Part shown: positions 12,580-24,145 of the stretch, piece after piece
How positions within the stretch are numbered: the first letter of the stretch is position 1
Layout of the letters: each line of letters begins with the position of its first letter
Origin: Gamarada debralockiae
Lineage: Eukaryota; Ascomycota; Leotiomycetes; Helotiales; Hyphodiscaceae
Assembly (NCBI GenBank): GCA_002803225.1
Contig: NXFV01000860.1
Span: forward strand, 1-64,000
Length of the DNA: 64,000 bases
Reading direction: 5' to 3'
Position numbers and translations under genes: made by a program
The notes under the pieces: generated by a model
Database searches by the model: none
What the model saw: only the letters and a program-made list of their open reading frames with translations
What the model was told of the DNA's origin: nothing

Positions 12580-14548
12580 TCAATCAGCGACTTCATTTAG
12601 GAGCCCTTGAAGAGTGGAGAGGCATTCCCTAGCATCGTAGGACTCATCTGCCCAGAACACAAGCATGTCGATTGATTTCTGAACAGCCTCCTTCCAACCA
12701 AGTGGTAACAGATCGGGTATTTGTCCACATCGATGTGCAGCGAGGAGATGTAATCCTGTTCTTGAACAAGCACGAAGCATGAGCCATGTTCCGTGGTGAC
12801 GATGATAGAAACCGGCCTCATTTTTGTTGATTCGATCTACACAATTCTGCAAGCCTCTTGATACGTATCGATCTGCAGCTGGGTCTCGATGAGAGTTTCC
12901 AACGCAGTCGACAAGGAAAGGCCAATATATTACTTCCTGACACTTCGAGAGATGTCCCCGGAGGATGAATTTGAGAATGTCGTCTTCCGAGTCTGGAGAT
13001 TCCAGGCTTAACATTGGTGGCAACGATTGCATCCATTCTGCTAATTGCTCCTCGAATATGGCAGTTGTTTCGAACAACCGGGGTCTCGACTGAGGGACGA
13101 ATTGGTGCCGCATGACATCGTTGATTAACCTCTTTAGAGCAATTTCGGCAAGGTAGAAATACCAAGACCTCCCTTCGTCTCGACAAGTCTCGGGAGGAGA
13201 AGGAAAGAATGATGGGTATGAGAGATCACTGACTCCAGAATCATTCATGGATAGCTCGAGACGAAGCTCACTATGAACAGGGAATGTCAATCTCTCATCG
13301 AATTCGACGTTTGATATGTACTCACAATTCAGACTTGAGAGAAGTCCAATAAAGGCTTTCTTTCGCACCCACTGGCTCCAGATCCTCGTTCAAGACTCGG
13401 TTCGAAAAGACAAAGCATTGACAGCTGGCTACTGCTTGGACGAAGAGACGCCATGCGGCCAAAGGCTTCTGCATTGTCATCAGGAACACGCCTGCGAAGA
13501 AAAAACATTGCGTTTCCACGACTCCAGGTTGGTCCAGAAGACCACCCAATCGCATTTGTGCCGCACTGAAATAGATTTCGGCCTCTTCAAAGTTCCTAGA
13601 TTGGCGGGCCTCAACTGATCTCAACGGTTGGACTAATTTCGGTTGCTCAACTGAGCTTGAACCATCAAACGAGGGGGAGGTCAACCCGAGGGCGCATATC
13701 AAAAGCTGTAGATTCATCAATTAGATTTGACTAAGTATAAAATGGTCAATTGGGATGAACGATTGGGGTTTCCAAGGTGACGGATATGGGGTAAACATGT
13801 TCTGAATGCATGGTTGGAATGAACGATTGACATGAAGACCACTTACGACTAGGCAAGACTGTGCATCCCACCCTGGGCCATCCGAGCAAGCCTGTGCTAT
13901 GTAAATCCGGATTCTTGCCTCATCAAGAACCGGGTTCTTGATGTGGACGTTCTCGAGGAAGGACTCCAACAGACGATGGCACGTTTCAATGTCCAAATTG
14001 ATTTGAGAGATCGAGTCCAGGGGCCGTGAGAATCGCCTTGTGATCGCTGCTTCACTCCTGGCCAACCGTGACTTGATATCCAATCGATCCTCAAATCGAT
14101 GCTGAAATACTGGCCATGATAACACGTTTTCAAAGTTCATGAACCCGAATGAGCGATTTTCCTGCTCCAACTCCTGCGGTTTCACTGTCTCCTCGTACGA
14201 GGTCAGTGTCTCGGGGGAGACTGTACGTGGACGTTTCTGAGAGACAACGCATTGCTTCAAATCTTCCAGTCTTTCAAGAATGAGTAGACTCGCTGGATCG
14301 AATGAGGATAGATCTGTAGGAGACACAATGCACTTCGCTCCAATCTTCTCACAGAAGGAACAGCTAGGCTTCTTGTTGTCACATTTCGTGCGTCGTGCTC
14401 GACAAACTTGACAGGCTTTGTTTGCTCTTCGGCGAGGATAGGCTGCCGTCCCCCGTGGCGCAGGGCGTGGGAGGTTCTCAGAAGATGCAGATTCGGGGTC
14501 TGCTGGAGGTGCCTCTGGGGACTGAAGAGGGTCTGCACTTCTCTTCAT
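12580..14548 (-). CDS. Zn2Cys6 transcription factor
   Basis: Three exons (14548-13847, 13705-13326, 13270-12580) give 590 residues; introns are 141 bp (phase 0) and 55 bp (phase 2), and both splice joins preserve frame. The binuclear zinc cluster sits at about residues 45-72 with spacing CX2CX6CX6CX2CX6C, preceded by a basic PRRRANKA segment, so it should be nuclear and bind DNA. A Glu-rich linker follows. The middle region contains the fungal-specific regulatory-domain signature (SLYWTSLKSE, then LRLEL and a SFFPSPP-like stretch near residues 350-385), which resembles the usual YW..lKsE...PSPP pattern. The target genes are unknown. The flanking HET genes and the monooxygenase remnant are possible but unproven relatives. 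The ATG at 14548 is the first in frame. Confidence 0.9.
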
Positions 14549-15121
14549 TGCGGATTAGAGCTTGCCCAAAGGCGGTGGAAAGACGTTGACGCGGTCATGC
14601 AGGGTAGGTGTTGGAAGATGCATCCAGTCTCTGCGGTGACAGCCGGATAAATGAGCATTGAAAGACCCAACTGGCAGAGTAATCGCTATCAGCCCTTCAT
14701 GATTAGCATATGGAAAATTTCGAGATACCTCAGTGAGAGGAGGGGAAGGAGGAATAAAATTCCGTAACGGAGGTTAAATTGGAGGCGTGTCACCGCGCTG
14801 CCGAGGCTGCCCTTATCGTAATCAGCCTAAAGAGTACGAAGCCTCTCTGCAAGCCAACAAAGAGTGACGGTTATATGAATTTCACGATACTGTAAAGGGC
14901 AATATTCATGTCTAAGTATTCACTGAACCAAGCCGGGAGAAAGTAAAGAGAATTAGGCAAAACCCCTTATCATGTGACTATAACCTCTTTTAGCCTTTGG
15001 GTTTGTTTGGCGGAAATTTGTGTTCTATGTTCTCAAGACCATGGGAAATAACGTATCAACGGCTAAGACTAGCTTCTATTCTATCCCAGAAAAATTGGTT
15101 TTCTATAAAGAGAGCTCGATT

Positions 15122-15775
15122 TCACGACCTCGGTCTCCTCACAACCCTACCAGCCCCAGCAGCCTTAATCTGCAACGCCAGCAATCTAGAATAATGCCAA
15201 CTGAACCAAAAGCTCCCTACATCTCCAAAGGCCCTAATCTCTCCCATCTCATCGTTCCCCCATATCGGTCAATGCTATTCGCGACCTCATCTCCAAAAAT
15301 CCTCCTCGTTCTCAACCTCCTATTTTCATATTCCGTGGCAAAGAAAATATCATCCGCTTCGATCTCCTCTTCATTATTGAGAATGATGCCGCGAGGGGTA
15401 ACGGATATTATTTCGGGAGACCGTTTGACCTTGATAGCGCCAGAGGAGATGAGCGAGGATGTCCAGAATCGATGTAAAACCCGCCAGCACTGTGGATAGT
15501 GAGCGAGAGAAGCGAAGGGAGGGAAGTATTCAGAGTGAAGCCCGCGGACTTGAGGCCGTCGAGAATATACTGGTCGCGTTTCAGGAAGAGGCGGGTAGCG
15601 TCGCCACCAATCCTATTGAAAAGCGTCGCAGGCGTACTCGCAGCCAAAAGGTCTGAATCCTCTGTAATCTTGCCCTCATCGTAGCGATTCTTCATCTTGG
15701 TCAGGCAGGATTCCCTTGGTGGCTGAGACACCGCCCTCTCAATCTCAACTCCATCACCATCGTTAATCTTGCTGC
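15122..15775 (-). pseudogene. Flavin-containing monooxygenase, C-terminal remnant
   Basis: Three frames joined end to end match the C-terminal third of fungal FAD/NADP monooxygenases. First comes DQYILDGLKSAGF and GGFYIDSG, then LISSGAIKVK with EADDIFFATEY (the family's ATGY motif, with Glu replacing Gly), then FGDVGSFWFSWH followed by SRLLALQIKA, the usual RYYSRLLALQIKA end. Frameshifts lie near 15450 and near 15255, the latter beside a run of five Cs on the plus strand. The N-terminal FAD- and NADP-binding GXGXXG motifs are absent, and a stop lies in frame just upstream, at about 15777. This is a truncated, non-functional fragment. The plus-strand frame from 15020 to 15499 is its shadow. 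Confidence 0.75.
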
Positions 15776-16016
15776 CTTAGACTCTATCCAATAATCAGCC
15801 CCATGCAGAATGTGTAAATGAGATGATTTCCTTCCTTGCAAGTGCAGGGCCACTTTGCGACAGAGCCATGGGCGGTAAGAAGAGCCTCGTCGGGCAGAGA
15901 GTATCTGTATTATATGTATTCAGCTGGCAGCTCGGATCCTTCCACCGCATCCGCATCCATTGCAATGTTAACGTCAAAGTTACCGAAATAATCCTGTTGA
16001 CTGTTACCTCGATAGC

Positions 16017-17453
16017 ATGTCTAGTTCCATTGCTTGGAATATTGCCATTGCCACAGAATATAGCATCGCATTCGCGGCGCTGAAGGTTTTGTGGCTCGTC
16101 GGCTTGATCTTAGTTCGACGTGGGAAAGATGAATTGCGAGCACCCTTTTTATGGTTAAAATGGGCAATTTCTCTATATCTTCTGTAAGGCACCTAGCCTT
16201 CCAACCAACTTTGACTTATAGTTAGAGACCACTGACACATTATTTCTCTTCTAGTTTCGCTGTACTCGAGCTCGTCGTCCAAGGCCTGAGCATCTACACA
16301 ATCCAAACCAGCAACTTTTCGCAACCACTGCTCACAGCTGAGTCTCATATCGCCAACATCGCATCATTTATCGACCAAATTGCCGATGTTCTCATGCTTT
16401 TATGCCTCGTGGAGGTGAACCTCAGTTCCCTGCGTGCCCTAGGCAGCTTCAACTACCAGCAAGGAACCCGATATTGCACCTTCGTGATTCTCGCAGTTCT
16501 CACTATCTTGGCCATTGCTGCCCTCGGCGAAAGTGAACACTGGGTTGTTGAGAGCTATGATGTTGATAATGAACTTAGCTGGGCGACAGTTGCGCACCTC
16601 TACTCGGCATATACAATTGTGTGGTGGATCACGTCACTGCCAATCATTGCGTTGTCCATCTCAGTGCTGAGCATTGCTTACAGAAGGCAGAGAATGCGAT
16701 GGGTACGTACTTTCCTCCACTTTCAATTTTACACGCCTCTTCTCTCAAGCTGTTCTATCTCTGCTCTTACATGTGTATTTAAGTCCCAAATCATTCCGTT
16801 CATTCACTAAAATTACTTCTCTAAAGATCGCTCGGCGCCTCTTCGTCGTCTCAATCCTCAACTTGGTCCGCTGCACTTGGGAACTATATTACACCGCGCG
16901 ATATCTGATCAAATATTCTATCTTCCAACTGGTCCCCCAATACCTCGGAGTCATTGAACCAATTCTTTACACCTGGTTTACTGTAATAATGATCGGACTC
17001 CTCGTCGCCATCGGCGTCAAAAAGCACAACGGACTATGGACTGAGCAATTCCAACAGCAAGCGCCTGGGGCGGTCCAGTATCAGCCGACCGCGACTGGTC
17101 CAGGAGCTGGAGTCTACAACAGTGGGCAAGGACATGGAACTGTACCGGTATCCCCCATCACACAATACCAGGCTTACCAACAACCTCAACACTCGGAACT
17201 CATTGGCAACGTCACTCCTATTTGGAGACCTGAACTTGCTGCTATGGGCCAGAATCAACAGCAGTACTGGGGTCAACAGCAACAACAGCCGATGGGCATA
17301 AACAATCCTGTTTCTCCCCAGAGCCCTGAAAAATCTCTATCGTCTTACCGCACGCAAGAGATGGATGCTGCTCCTGGTCATGGCAGCATATTGAGACAGC
17401 CGACGCCGCACGAGATGCATAATACGCAAGTATATGAAGCTGGTGGCGGTTAG
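16017..17453 (+). CDS. Polytopic integral membrane protein with Gln-rich tail
   Basis: Exons 16017-16183, 16255-16702 and 16827-17453 give 413 residues; introns are 71 and 124 bp and all joins keep frame. I count about seven hydrophobic segments in the first 270 residues: near residues 18-33, 46-65, 90-110, 125-145, 170-195, 210-230 and 245-265. The N-terminal part ends with a basic stop-transfer (LVRRGKDE). The last 140 residues are hydrophilic and rich in Gln, Pro and Tyr, with several Gln runs, and are probably cytosolic. The layout resembles the uncharacterised fungal seven-helix membrane proteins (sometimes likened to receptors), but I see no diagnostic motif such as a retinal Lys. The start is the ATG directly before the first helix. 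It is flanked by two pseudogenes but is itself open. Confidence 0.75.
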
Positions 17454-17685
17454 CATCTGCGCCCCAACGCTTCTTGAGGTGATGAGCCTGCATGCGATAA
17501 TAATCATCTTTTCCAACGGCGTTTCCTAGAGTTTGCACATCGGATGTCACATATTTTCGACCGAGTCATTGAAGGAGGTCGTTCTGTATTTATTAGGTCT
17601 AATGTTAAATGAGCCTTCACATAAAATCACCCAATGCAATGATCGTCATCCCTGCCCATATGGCCTACTGCCTCTCGGGAATGTT

Positions 17686-19008
17686 CTATGCGGAGCCACA
17701 CGTGAACTCCGTGTGTGATACAGTGCCCCAATCTCCCCATATCTGGTCAGTGAGTAGACTGCATCCTCGCACGCAACCTGGGGCCATATACCCATATAAG
17801 CAGAGGTGAGGATATTCCGATCCCGATCGCAACGAAAACCAACGTGCTATTTCCCCATAACCTAAAGCCCAGTGCGTGTGTTTCTGGGCTGCCCAGCTGT
17901 ACATAAAGAGACCGAGTGGTGTGAGGATGACTCCTGGCAACATCATTGGGATTCGGAACTCAGGAGTGGCAATACCGTTGGAGCGGTGCTTCATTTTGAG
18001 GAAGACAAGGTCCATCAGTGGACCACCGATTTCAGACCGGCTACCTCACCAACGCACATGGCGATGTAGTGGAGCCCGTTGATGGATATGGGCTCGTGGT
18101 ATTGTGTTGTCCAGAGGTCGGAGAAGGATGAAAGCACGAAGTACGTGATGCCGTAGTTGAAAGCGGACAAGCATGCCTGGACTTGGACGATGGGATGAAA
18201 CATGAGCATGCGAATTGGTCGGGAGAGACTTCTCAGCAGCACCCAGGACATCGACCGACCTTAGTGAAGCCTTTCCACTTCTGTGTCATACTGTGAATTG
18301 CTGGTGGTGTGTCATAGGTGCTTTGCCTTTCGTCGGAGAATGGTTGGCATGTGGGTCCTGTGGAATAATGGGATAAACATAATGATCACGGTGCCTTGAA
18401 GAATCGAGGTTGACCAGAACATCCAGCGCCAAGTAGTGCCTTCGGTGGCGAAGCCTCCCGTGATGGGTCCAACTGCGGCACCGAGTAAAGGGATGAGGTT
18501 GTAGAGCCCTAGGGATCGTCCGCGCTGTTCGGGTCGCTATACGCCTCCCAGCACACCGCCAGCGAGAGCGTATATGTACTAGCCCTTGCCAGCAAGTAGC
18601 CGAGCTACAATAAGGACCTCTTTGCTGTGGACAAATCCGCAGACAATGTTCCAAATGAGGAACCAGATGTTCGTGGCGTGCAGGACTGGGTTCTGACATA
18701 GACCTCCGAGAGCGGCCTTATCAACAGAGGTCCAAAAGCTGTAGCGACAAGGTAAACTGACATTGCCATCACTGACTGAACGTTGTTCATTTACAGGTCG
18801 CGGCCGATGGTAGGGAGAGCAGGAACCATGATGGTAGAGACCATGATACGGTTGAAGCCTGTCGCGGACAAGACGCCCCGTCACGGCCCATTTTCTGAGT
18901 GCTAGCCAGTCTTTGAAGTTTTCGCAATCGAAAGGTGTAGTGAACGTGACTAGGAAGGCCTCATCTGGTGTAGGTGTGGTAACTTCACTTGGGAATTTCT
19001 CTGTTGGT
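17686..19008 (-). pseudogene. MFS transporter (DHA1/multidrug type), decayed
   Basis: Colinear pieces of a 12-helix major facilitator are spread over three frames. Near 18890 is the pre-helix segment ending KWAVTG. Next comes VPALPTIGRDL, MSVYLVATAFGPLL, NIWFLIWNIVCGF and IVARLLAG, then the motif block RGRSLGLYNLIPLLGA with WRWMFW near 18440. After that come the central-loop helix around 18150 and helices 8-9 near 17950. Damage includes an in-frame TAA at 18793-18791, TAG at 18581-18579 and TAG at 18539-18537 (the last where Trp is expected, so TGG to TAG), with frameshifts near 18690, 18280 and 18020. The C-terminal helices are not readable. Substrate unknown. It ends about 230 bp from the 3' end of the membrane-protein gene. 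Confidence 0.85.
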
Positions 19009-19932
19009 TGGACTGCCTAATCTGGTATAGCCTGTATTTCCCCTCTTTTGTAGTACAAGAGAGCTCTTCCCCTCCTTGTATTTTCAGCTCTTCAGATATC
19101 AGCTAGTCCTAAAATGCCACTATATTTCGCCCCCAAACAACATCTCAACTGACATTCTCTTTGTCGGCGTTATCCATTTTGGTAGAGAAAGGGTATCAAG
19201 TGCGAGTGCAAGAGAAGCAAATAGTTACTGCAACGGCGCTGAGAACATCAATTGACAGGTGAATGAGGTAGGAGGACATCTATTGGTTTGCTGGATATAA
19301 ATTCGTCAGATGCGGGAGGTATTGGCTGGGCTTTTATAAAGAAGACTGGTTCCATGTGATCCGGAGTTGGTTTGTCGCTCAAAAGTAAGCCTTAGACAGA
19401 TTAATCCGGTACAATTGAGGCATATGGATCCGTCTCAAGCAAACTAAGCTTACCAAGAGGTAGCTTGGCCGGTGCTATGTAGAGTAGCAAACGGGATAGG
19501 AGTCGGAGTAGGAGGAAGGGGGATCTGATTAGATAAATATTAGCGAATCTTATCTGATCAGTCCCTGCTCTCCGCAGTCGGCGCCCTCAAACAGGCGCTG
19601 CTGACACGAACTGGGAAAAGATCTGTCTCTGGGGTTTTGTTGGCAGATTTAATGGTAAGACTATGATCGACCTTGGGAAATTGCTCCTCGGCGATGGCTC
19701 CTAAATGCACATAGCTTCGAGGAGATCGGATGGAGGGGCTTTCTCCTCAGAGACTAAACCAAGAAGAAAACGTCCTCTTGCAAGACTCTCTCCTCCAACT
19801 AGCTCTAGCTGTGGCCAGACATTTGGCGATAGCTCCCGCAAGGCCTAAATGAGACGATCGCAGGGAAGAGTGGAAACCAACTCATTGGGTATTAATATAC
19901 ATTCATACCAGCCCATCCCATGAGGCCATTAT
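19009..19932. other. Intergenic, no gene seen
   Basis: About 920 bp between the MFS pseudogene and the GFA-family gene. Frames are short on both strands and I see no motif. The left end may contain the former promoter of the transporter. Confidence 0.5.
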
Positions 19933-20444
19933 TCAGATCTGATAAGGGGGACTAAGCCCATGATTCTTTCCATCGTTGAAGTTGAATTCCAATTTCTCAA
20001 CTTCGACATCCTTGAGCATCCGGATCTACTCGTTCAGATGAGAAGGGGATTGTTCGAAGGAGGGTTGTAACACATACATTGATGCCGAGAATATCGACTT
20101 CGGAAGGAGGATCAATGAAGAGTGATGAACCGCAAAGTTTGCAGAACTTGTGAGCGGATGATTTGTTCCCGAATTTGTATTCCGACAGACTTTCGGATCC
20201 CTGAGATATGACAGTTGCGGATCGAGGTTGGTGGACTGAGTGTTTATCAATAGTTACTCAAGGAATGATGATTGGGGGTTAGGAAAAGAGACACACTCAT
20301 GATGTACCCATTCTTGGAACAGATCGAACAATTGCATTTCACTACTTGGGTTGGGACACTCTCCAGAGGCCTTGGAAGTGTGACTGTGTATCGGACGGAT
20401 CCACAATGACAGTTGCCTGAGTAAGTGGTCATTTCAATTGACAA
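19933..20444 (-). CDS. GFA/CENP-V family protein (Zn-binding, formaldehyde-activating-like)
   Basis: Three exons (20444-20295, 20200-20078, 20025-19933) encode 121 residues, the normal size for this small zinc-enzyme family. The zinc ligands are present: Cys12 and Cys14 in NCHCGSVRY, Cys37, Cys39 and Cys42 in KCNCSICSKNG, and Cys70 and Cys73 in HKFCKLCGSS. Introns are 94 and 52 bp, both phase 0. The family includes enzymes that help glutathione react with formaldehyde, but most fungal members have no proven substrate. The second ATG (codon 5) is an equally possible start. It is transcribed away from the V-ATPase gene with only 381 bp between start codons, so the two may share a promoter region. 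Confidence 0.88.
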
Positions 20445-20825
20445 GAGCGAATGGATGCAGATTCGGAGTGATCGAGGAGAGATTAATTAAGCCGAGAAGG
20501 ACTGAATGAGAATTGAGAAATCGTGGCTTGTCACTTGACAGTTCATCTTATATTGAAATATTAAAATCGAGGCACATGATCTTACGAACTGCTAACTAGA
20601 ACCAGCTTCGTCGCGGAAACTTTTCGCTGACATTTTTGGTACCCTCAGCAGGCACGCGTGTTGTGCCTGAGGCCACAGTTGAATGACGACCAAATCGAAC
20701 TTGGGAAGCTTGCTGCCTTCACAACGACAATCTTGACAAACGTCCTTACAACCGTCAACAATTTCCTGTGAAGCTACCAGCCATTATCGCAGGAGGGATT
20801 GGGATATTACCAATTCATCTTCGCC

Positions 20826-23550
20826 ATGGCGCCTCATCAGGATACCATGTTCCGCTCAGCGGACATGAGCATGGTGCAGCTTTACATTGCCAACGAAATC
20901 GGCCGGGAGATCGTGAATGCTTTGGGAGAGATCGGGGAGATTCAATTCCGTGATGTAGGTATCATCTGATTGATCTGGAGTGTCTGGTACTGATAATGGT
21001 GGAAGCTCAATTCCGAAGTCACTGCTTTTCAACGGACTTTTACGCAGGAGATAAGAAGACTCGACAATGTGGAAAGACAACTGCGTATGTGCAAATATGA
21101 CCTCCGGAATCGATTTAGGCTGACGTATAGATAGGGTACTTCCATTCGCAGATGGAGAAAGCTGGCATCCCACTCCGAAAGCTAGATCTCGATGCCGACA
21201 ACCTCGCTGCCCCTTCCGCCACAGAAATCGATGAGCTCGCGGATCGCAGTCAAAGCCTCGAACAACGAGTCTCATCTCTAAATGACAGTTACGAGACATT
21301 GAAGAAGAGAGAAGTGGAGTTGACAGAGTGGAGATGGGTTCTGAGGGAAGCCGGCGGATTTTTCGATCGAGCCCACGGAAATGTGGAGGAAATTAGAGCT
21401 TCCACAGATAACGATGATGCACCTCTCCTCGCAGATGTCGAACAACATGCTTCGGGCCAGAATGGAGATGCTGAAAGATCTTTCTCAGTCATGAACATTG
21501 GTTTTGTGGCCGGTGTCATCGCAAGGGACCGAGTAGCTGCTTTTGAGCGAATTCTCTGGCGTACGCTGAGAGGTAACCTTTACATGAACCAGTCCGAAAT
21601 CCCTGAGCCCCTAGTCGACCCTACGAACAACGAAGCGATCAACAAGAATGTCTTCGTTATCTTCGCACACGGAAAGGAGATCATCGCCAAGATCCGAAAG
21701 ATTTCTGAGTCTTTGGGGGCTGATCTGTACAGCGTGGACGAAAACAGCGACCTTCGACGAGATCAAATCCACGAAGTCAATACCCGCCTGGGTGATCTTG
21801 GGAGTGTTCTGCGAAACACGAAGCAGACTCTTGATGCGGAACTTACGCAGATTGCCAGGAGCTTGGCTGCGTGGATGGTCATCATCAAGAAAGAGAAAGC
21901 AGTTTACCAAACTCTCAATCTCTTCTCCTACGATCACGCAAGGAAGACCTTGATCGCGGAGGCTTGGTGTCCCACAAACTCTCTCCCTTTGATCAAGTCG
22001 ACTCTCCATGATGTCAACAGTCGTGCCGGCCTCTCCGTGCCGTCTATCATCAACGAGATTCGAACGAACAAGACCCCTCCCACATACCAAAAGACGAACA
22101 AATTCACGGAGGGTTTCCAAACCATCATTAACGCTTACGGAACTGCCAAATACCAAGAAGTCAACCCGGGTCTGCCAACTATCGTTACTTTCCCATTCCT
22201 CTTCGCTGTTATGTTCGGTGACTGTGGACACGGATTCCTCATGGTCTGCGCTGCCTCTGCCATGATCTACTGGGAGAAACCTCTCAAGAAGGTCCGCGAT
22301 GAACTCTTCTCAATGGCATTCTATGGACGTTACATCATGTTGATGATGGGTGTCTTCTCCATGTACACCGGTCTGATCTACAACGACATCTTCTCGAAGT
22401 CTCTCTCCATCTTCCCTAGCGCCTGGGAGTGGGATCTACCAGGGAACTGGCATGAGAACGTCACCGTCGTTGCAAAATTGAAGGGAGACTACCGCTATCC
22501 GTTCGGCTTGGACTGGATGTGGCATGGCACGGAGAACGATTTGTTGTTCTCCAACAGTTACAAGATGAAGCTCAGTATTCTGATGGGATGGACGCACATG
22601 ACCTATTCATTGTGTTTATCGTACATCAACGCCCGGCACTTTAAGACGCCCATTGACATTTGGGGAGTTTTCGTCCCGGGAATGATCTTCTTCCAGTCCA
22701 TCTTTGGTTATCTCGTCTTCGCGATCATCTACAAGTGGTCGATCGATTGGGAAGCTATCGACAAATCACCTCCTGGACTTTTGAACATGTTGATATACAT
22801 GTTCTTGCAGCCTGGCACCGTCGAAGAACCTCTCTACAGGGGACAATCTTTCATCCAGATTTTCCTTGTGTTGCTTGCTGTCATCCAAGTCCCGATCTTA
22901 CTTTTCCTGAAGCCATTCTACCTTCGATGGGAACACAACCGAGCTCGTGCCAAGGGATACAGAGGTATCGGCGAAACATCCCGGGTCAGCGCCCTCGACG
23001 GAGATGATGACGATAGCAATACGTTGGATGGCAGACCCAGTATCGCCAGTGAAGGAGAAGGCGTCGCTATGATCACCCAAGACATTGGCGATGAAGAGCA
23101 TGAAGAGTTTGAGTTCTCGGAAGTCATGATCCACCAAGTTATTCACACCATTGGTATGCCGTTCATTCCCTACCCCATCGACTATGCTAACATTCCCCAG
23201 AATTCTGCTTGAACTGCGTATCCCACACAGCCTCCTACCTCCGTCTCTGGGCCCTCTCCCTAGCACATCAACAACTCTCTTCCGTCCTCTGGGACATGAC
23301 TCTCGCGATCGGCCTCAACATGACCGGTCCTCTCGGCACCATCATGGTCGTGATAACATTCTTCATGTGGTTCTTCCTCACCATCGCCATCCTAGTCGTC
23401 ATGGAAGGTACCAGTGCTATGTTACACAGTCTTCGTCTGCACTGGGTGGAGGCAATGAGCAAGCATTTCATGGGCGACGGAATACCCTTCGAGCCATTCT
23501 CGTTCAAGCAGATGTTAGAGGATGATGAAGCTGCTGCAGATATCTCATAA
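20826..23550 (+). CDS. VPH1: Vacuolar H+-ATPase subunit a (Vo sector)
   Basis: Four exons (20826-20954, 21006-21084, 21135-23153, 23201-23550) encode 858 residues, the usual length for fungal Vph1/Stv1. The first exon has the family start with [13 protein letters not shown] and [10 protein letters not shown]. The cytosolic N-terminal half carries coiled-coil segments. The membrane half includes [15 protein letters not shown] and the critical segment [16 protein letters not shown], where Arg757 corresponds to the proton-translocation Arg (yeast Arg735). Subunit a forms the half-channels through which protons reach the c-ring in the vacuole or Golgi membrane. Introns are 47-51 bp and every join restores a conserved residue (Asp/Leu, Arg and Glu-Phe-Cys). 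An acidic linker near residues 695-720 is typical. Vph1 versus Stv1 type cannot be separated by eye; most filamentous fungi have one gene. Confidence 0.95.
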
Positions 23551-23716
23551 CACGCCAAGCTTTTGATTGACAGACGGGGCCGGTGGTCCCTGATTTCCTT
23601 TGTTCCGCGAATGTAGATCGAGCCTGTAGAATTAGTCCAATCTGACACCAAGCAATGCGTGCTAAACCGCCTTCGTCATAAATCTCGCATGTTGTGCCGC
23701 AGGCGTATGCGAGGGT

Positions 23717-23732
23717 AAAAAAAAAAAAAAAA
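23717..23732. repeat. A16 homopolymer
   Basis: Sixteen consecutive A residues lie about 170 bp past the V-ATPase stop codon, inside the probable 3' untranslated or intergenic region. The length in the assembly may be unreliable. Confidence 0.8.
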
Positions 23733-24145
23733 GGGCATGCAAGATTCGTTCTCCACGCGGAAACTCCGAATGATTGATTCGTTGTGAAATGCAGGCGCAG
23801 CTGTCGCGATCCCGAGTCTGATGTGGTTTCCCCAATCAGGCAGCGCAAATGCGGTCATGGAGGGGCAAAGGAGCTGCGATGTGGGGGAGGAGACGAATTT
23901 GGCCGTAATCGATAAGAGATTGTTTTTTCTACACCGACACATCAGACAGACTCCTTTCAAGGGTTTTGACACGTCCACCCACTGTCTTTTCAGCTCGCAT
24001 TACTCGCACCTGTCATATATTGTTATAATTTCCCAATCCTTTCGACTTTTTCATCTTCTTGATCTTTCAAGAAGCTTAGAAGTTTTCTTGTTAGGAGAGC
24101 AGACAAAGAAGCACGAGACGAGACGAGACGAAAACAACAGTCAAT

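Noticed and set aside
15020..15499. 159-codon plus-strand frame
   Set aside because: It is antisense to the flavin monooxygenase remnant, whose motifs read on the minus strand; the plus frame has no domain.
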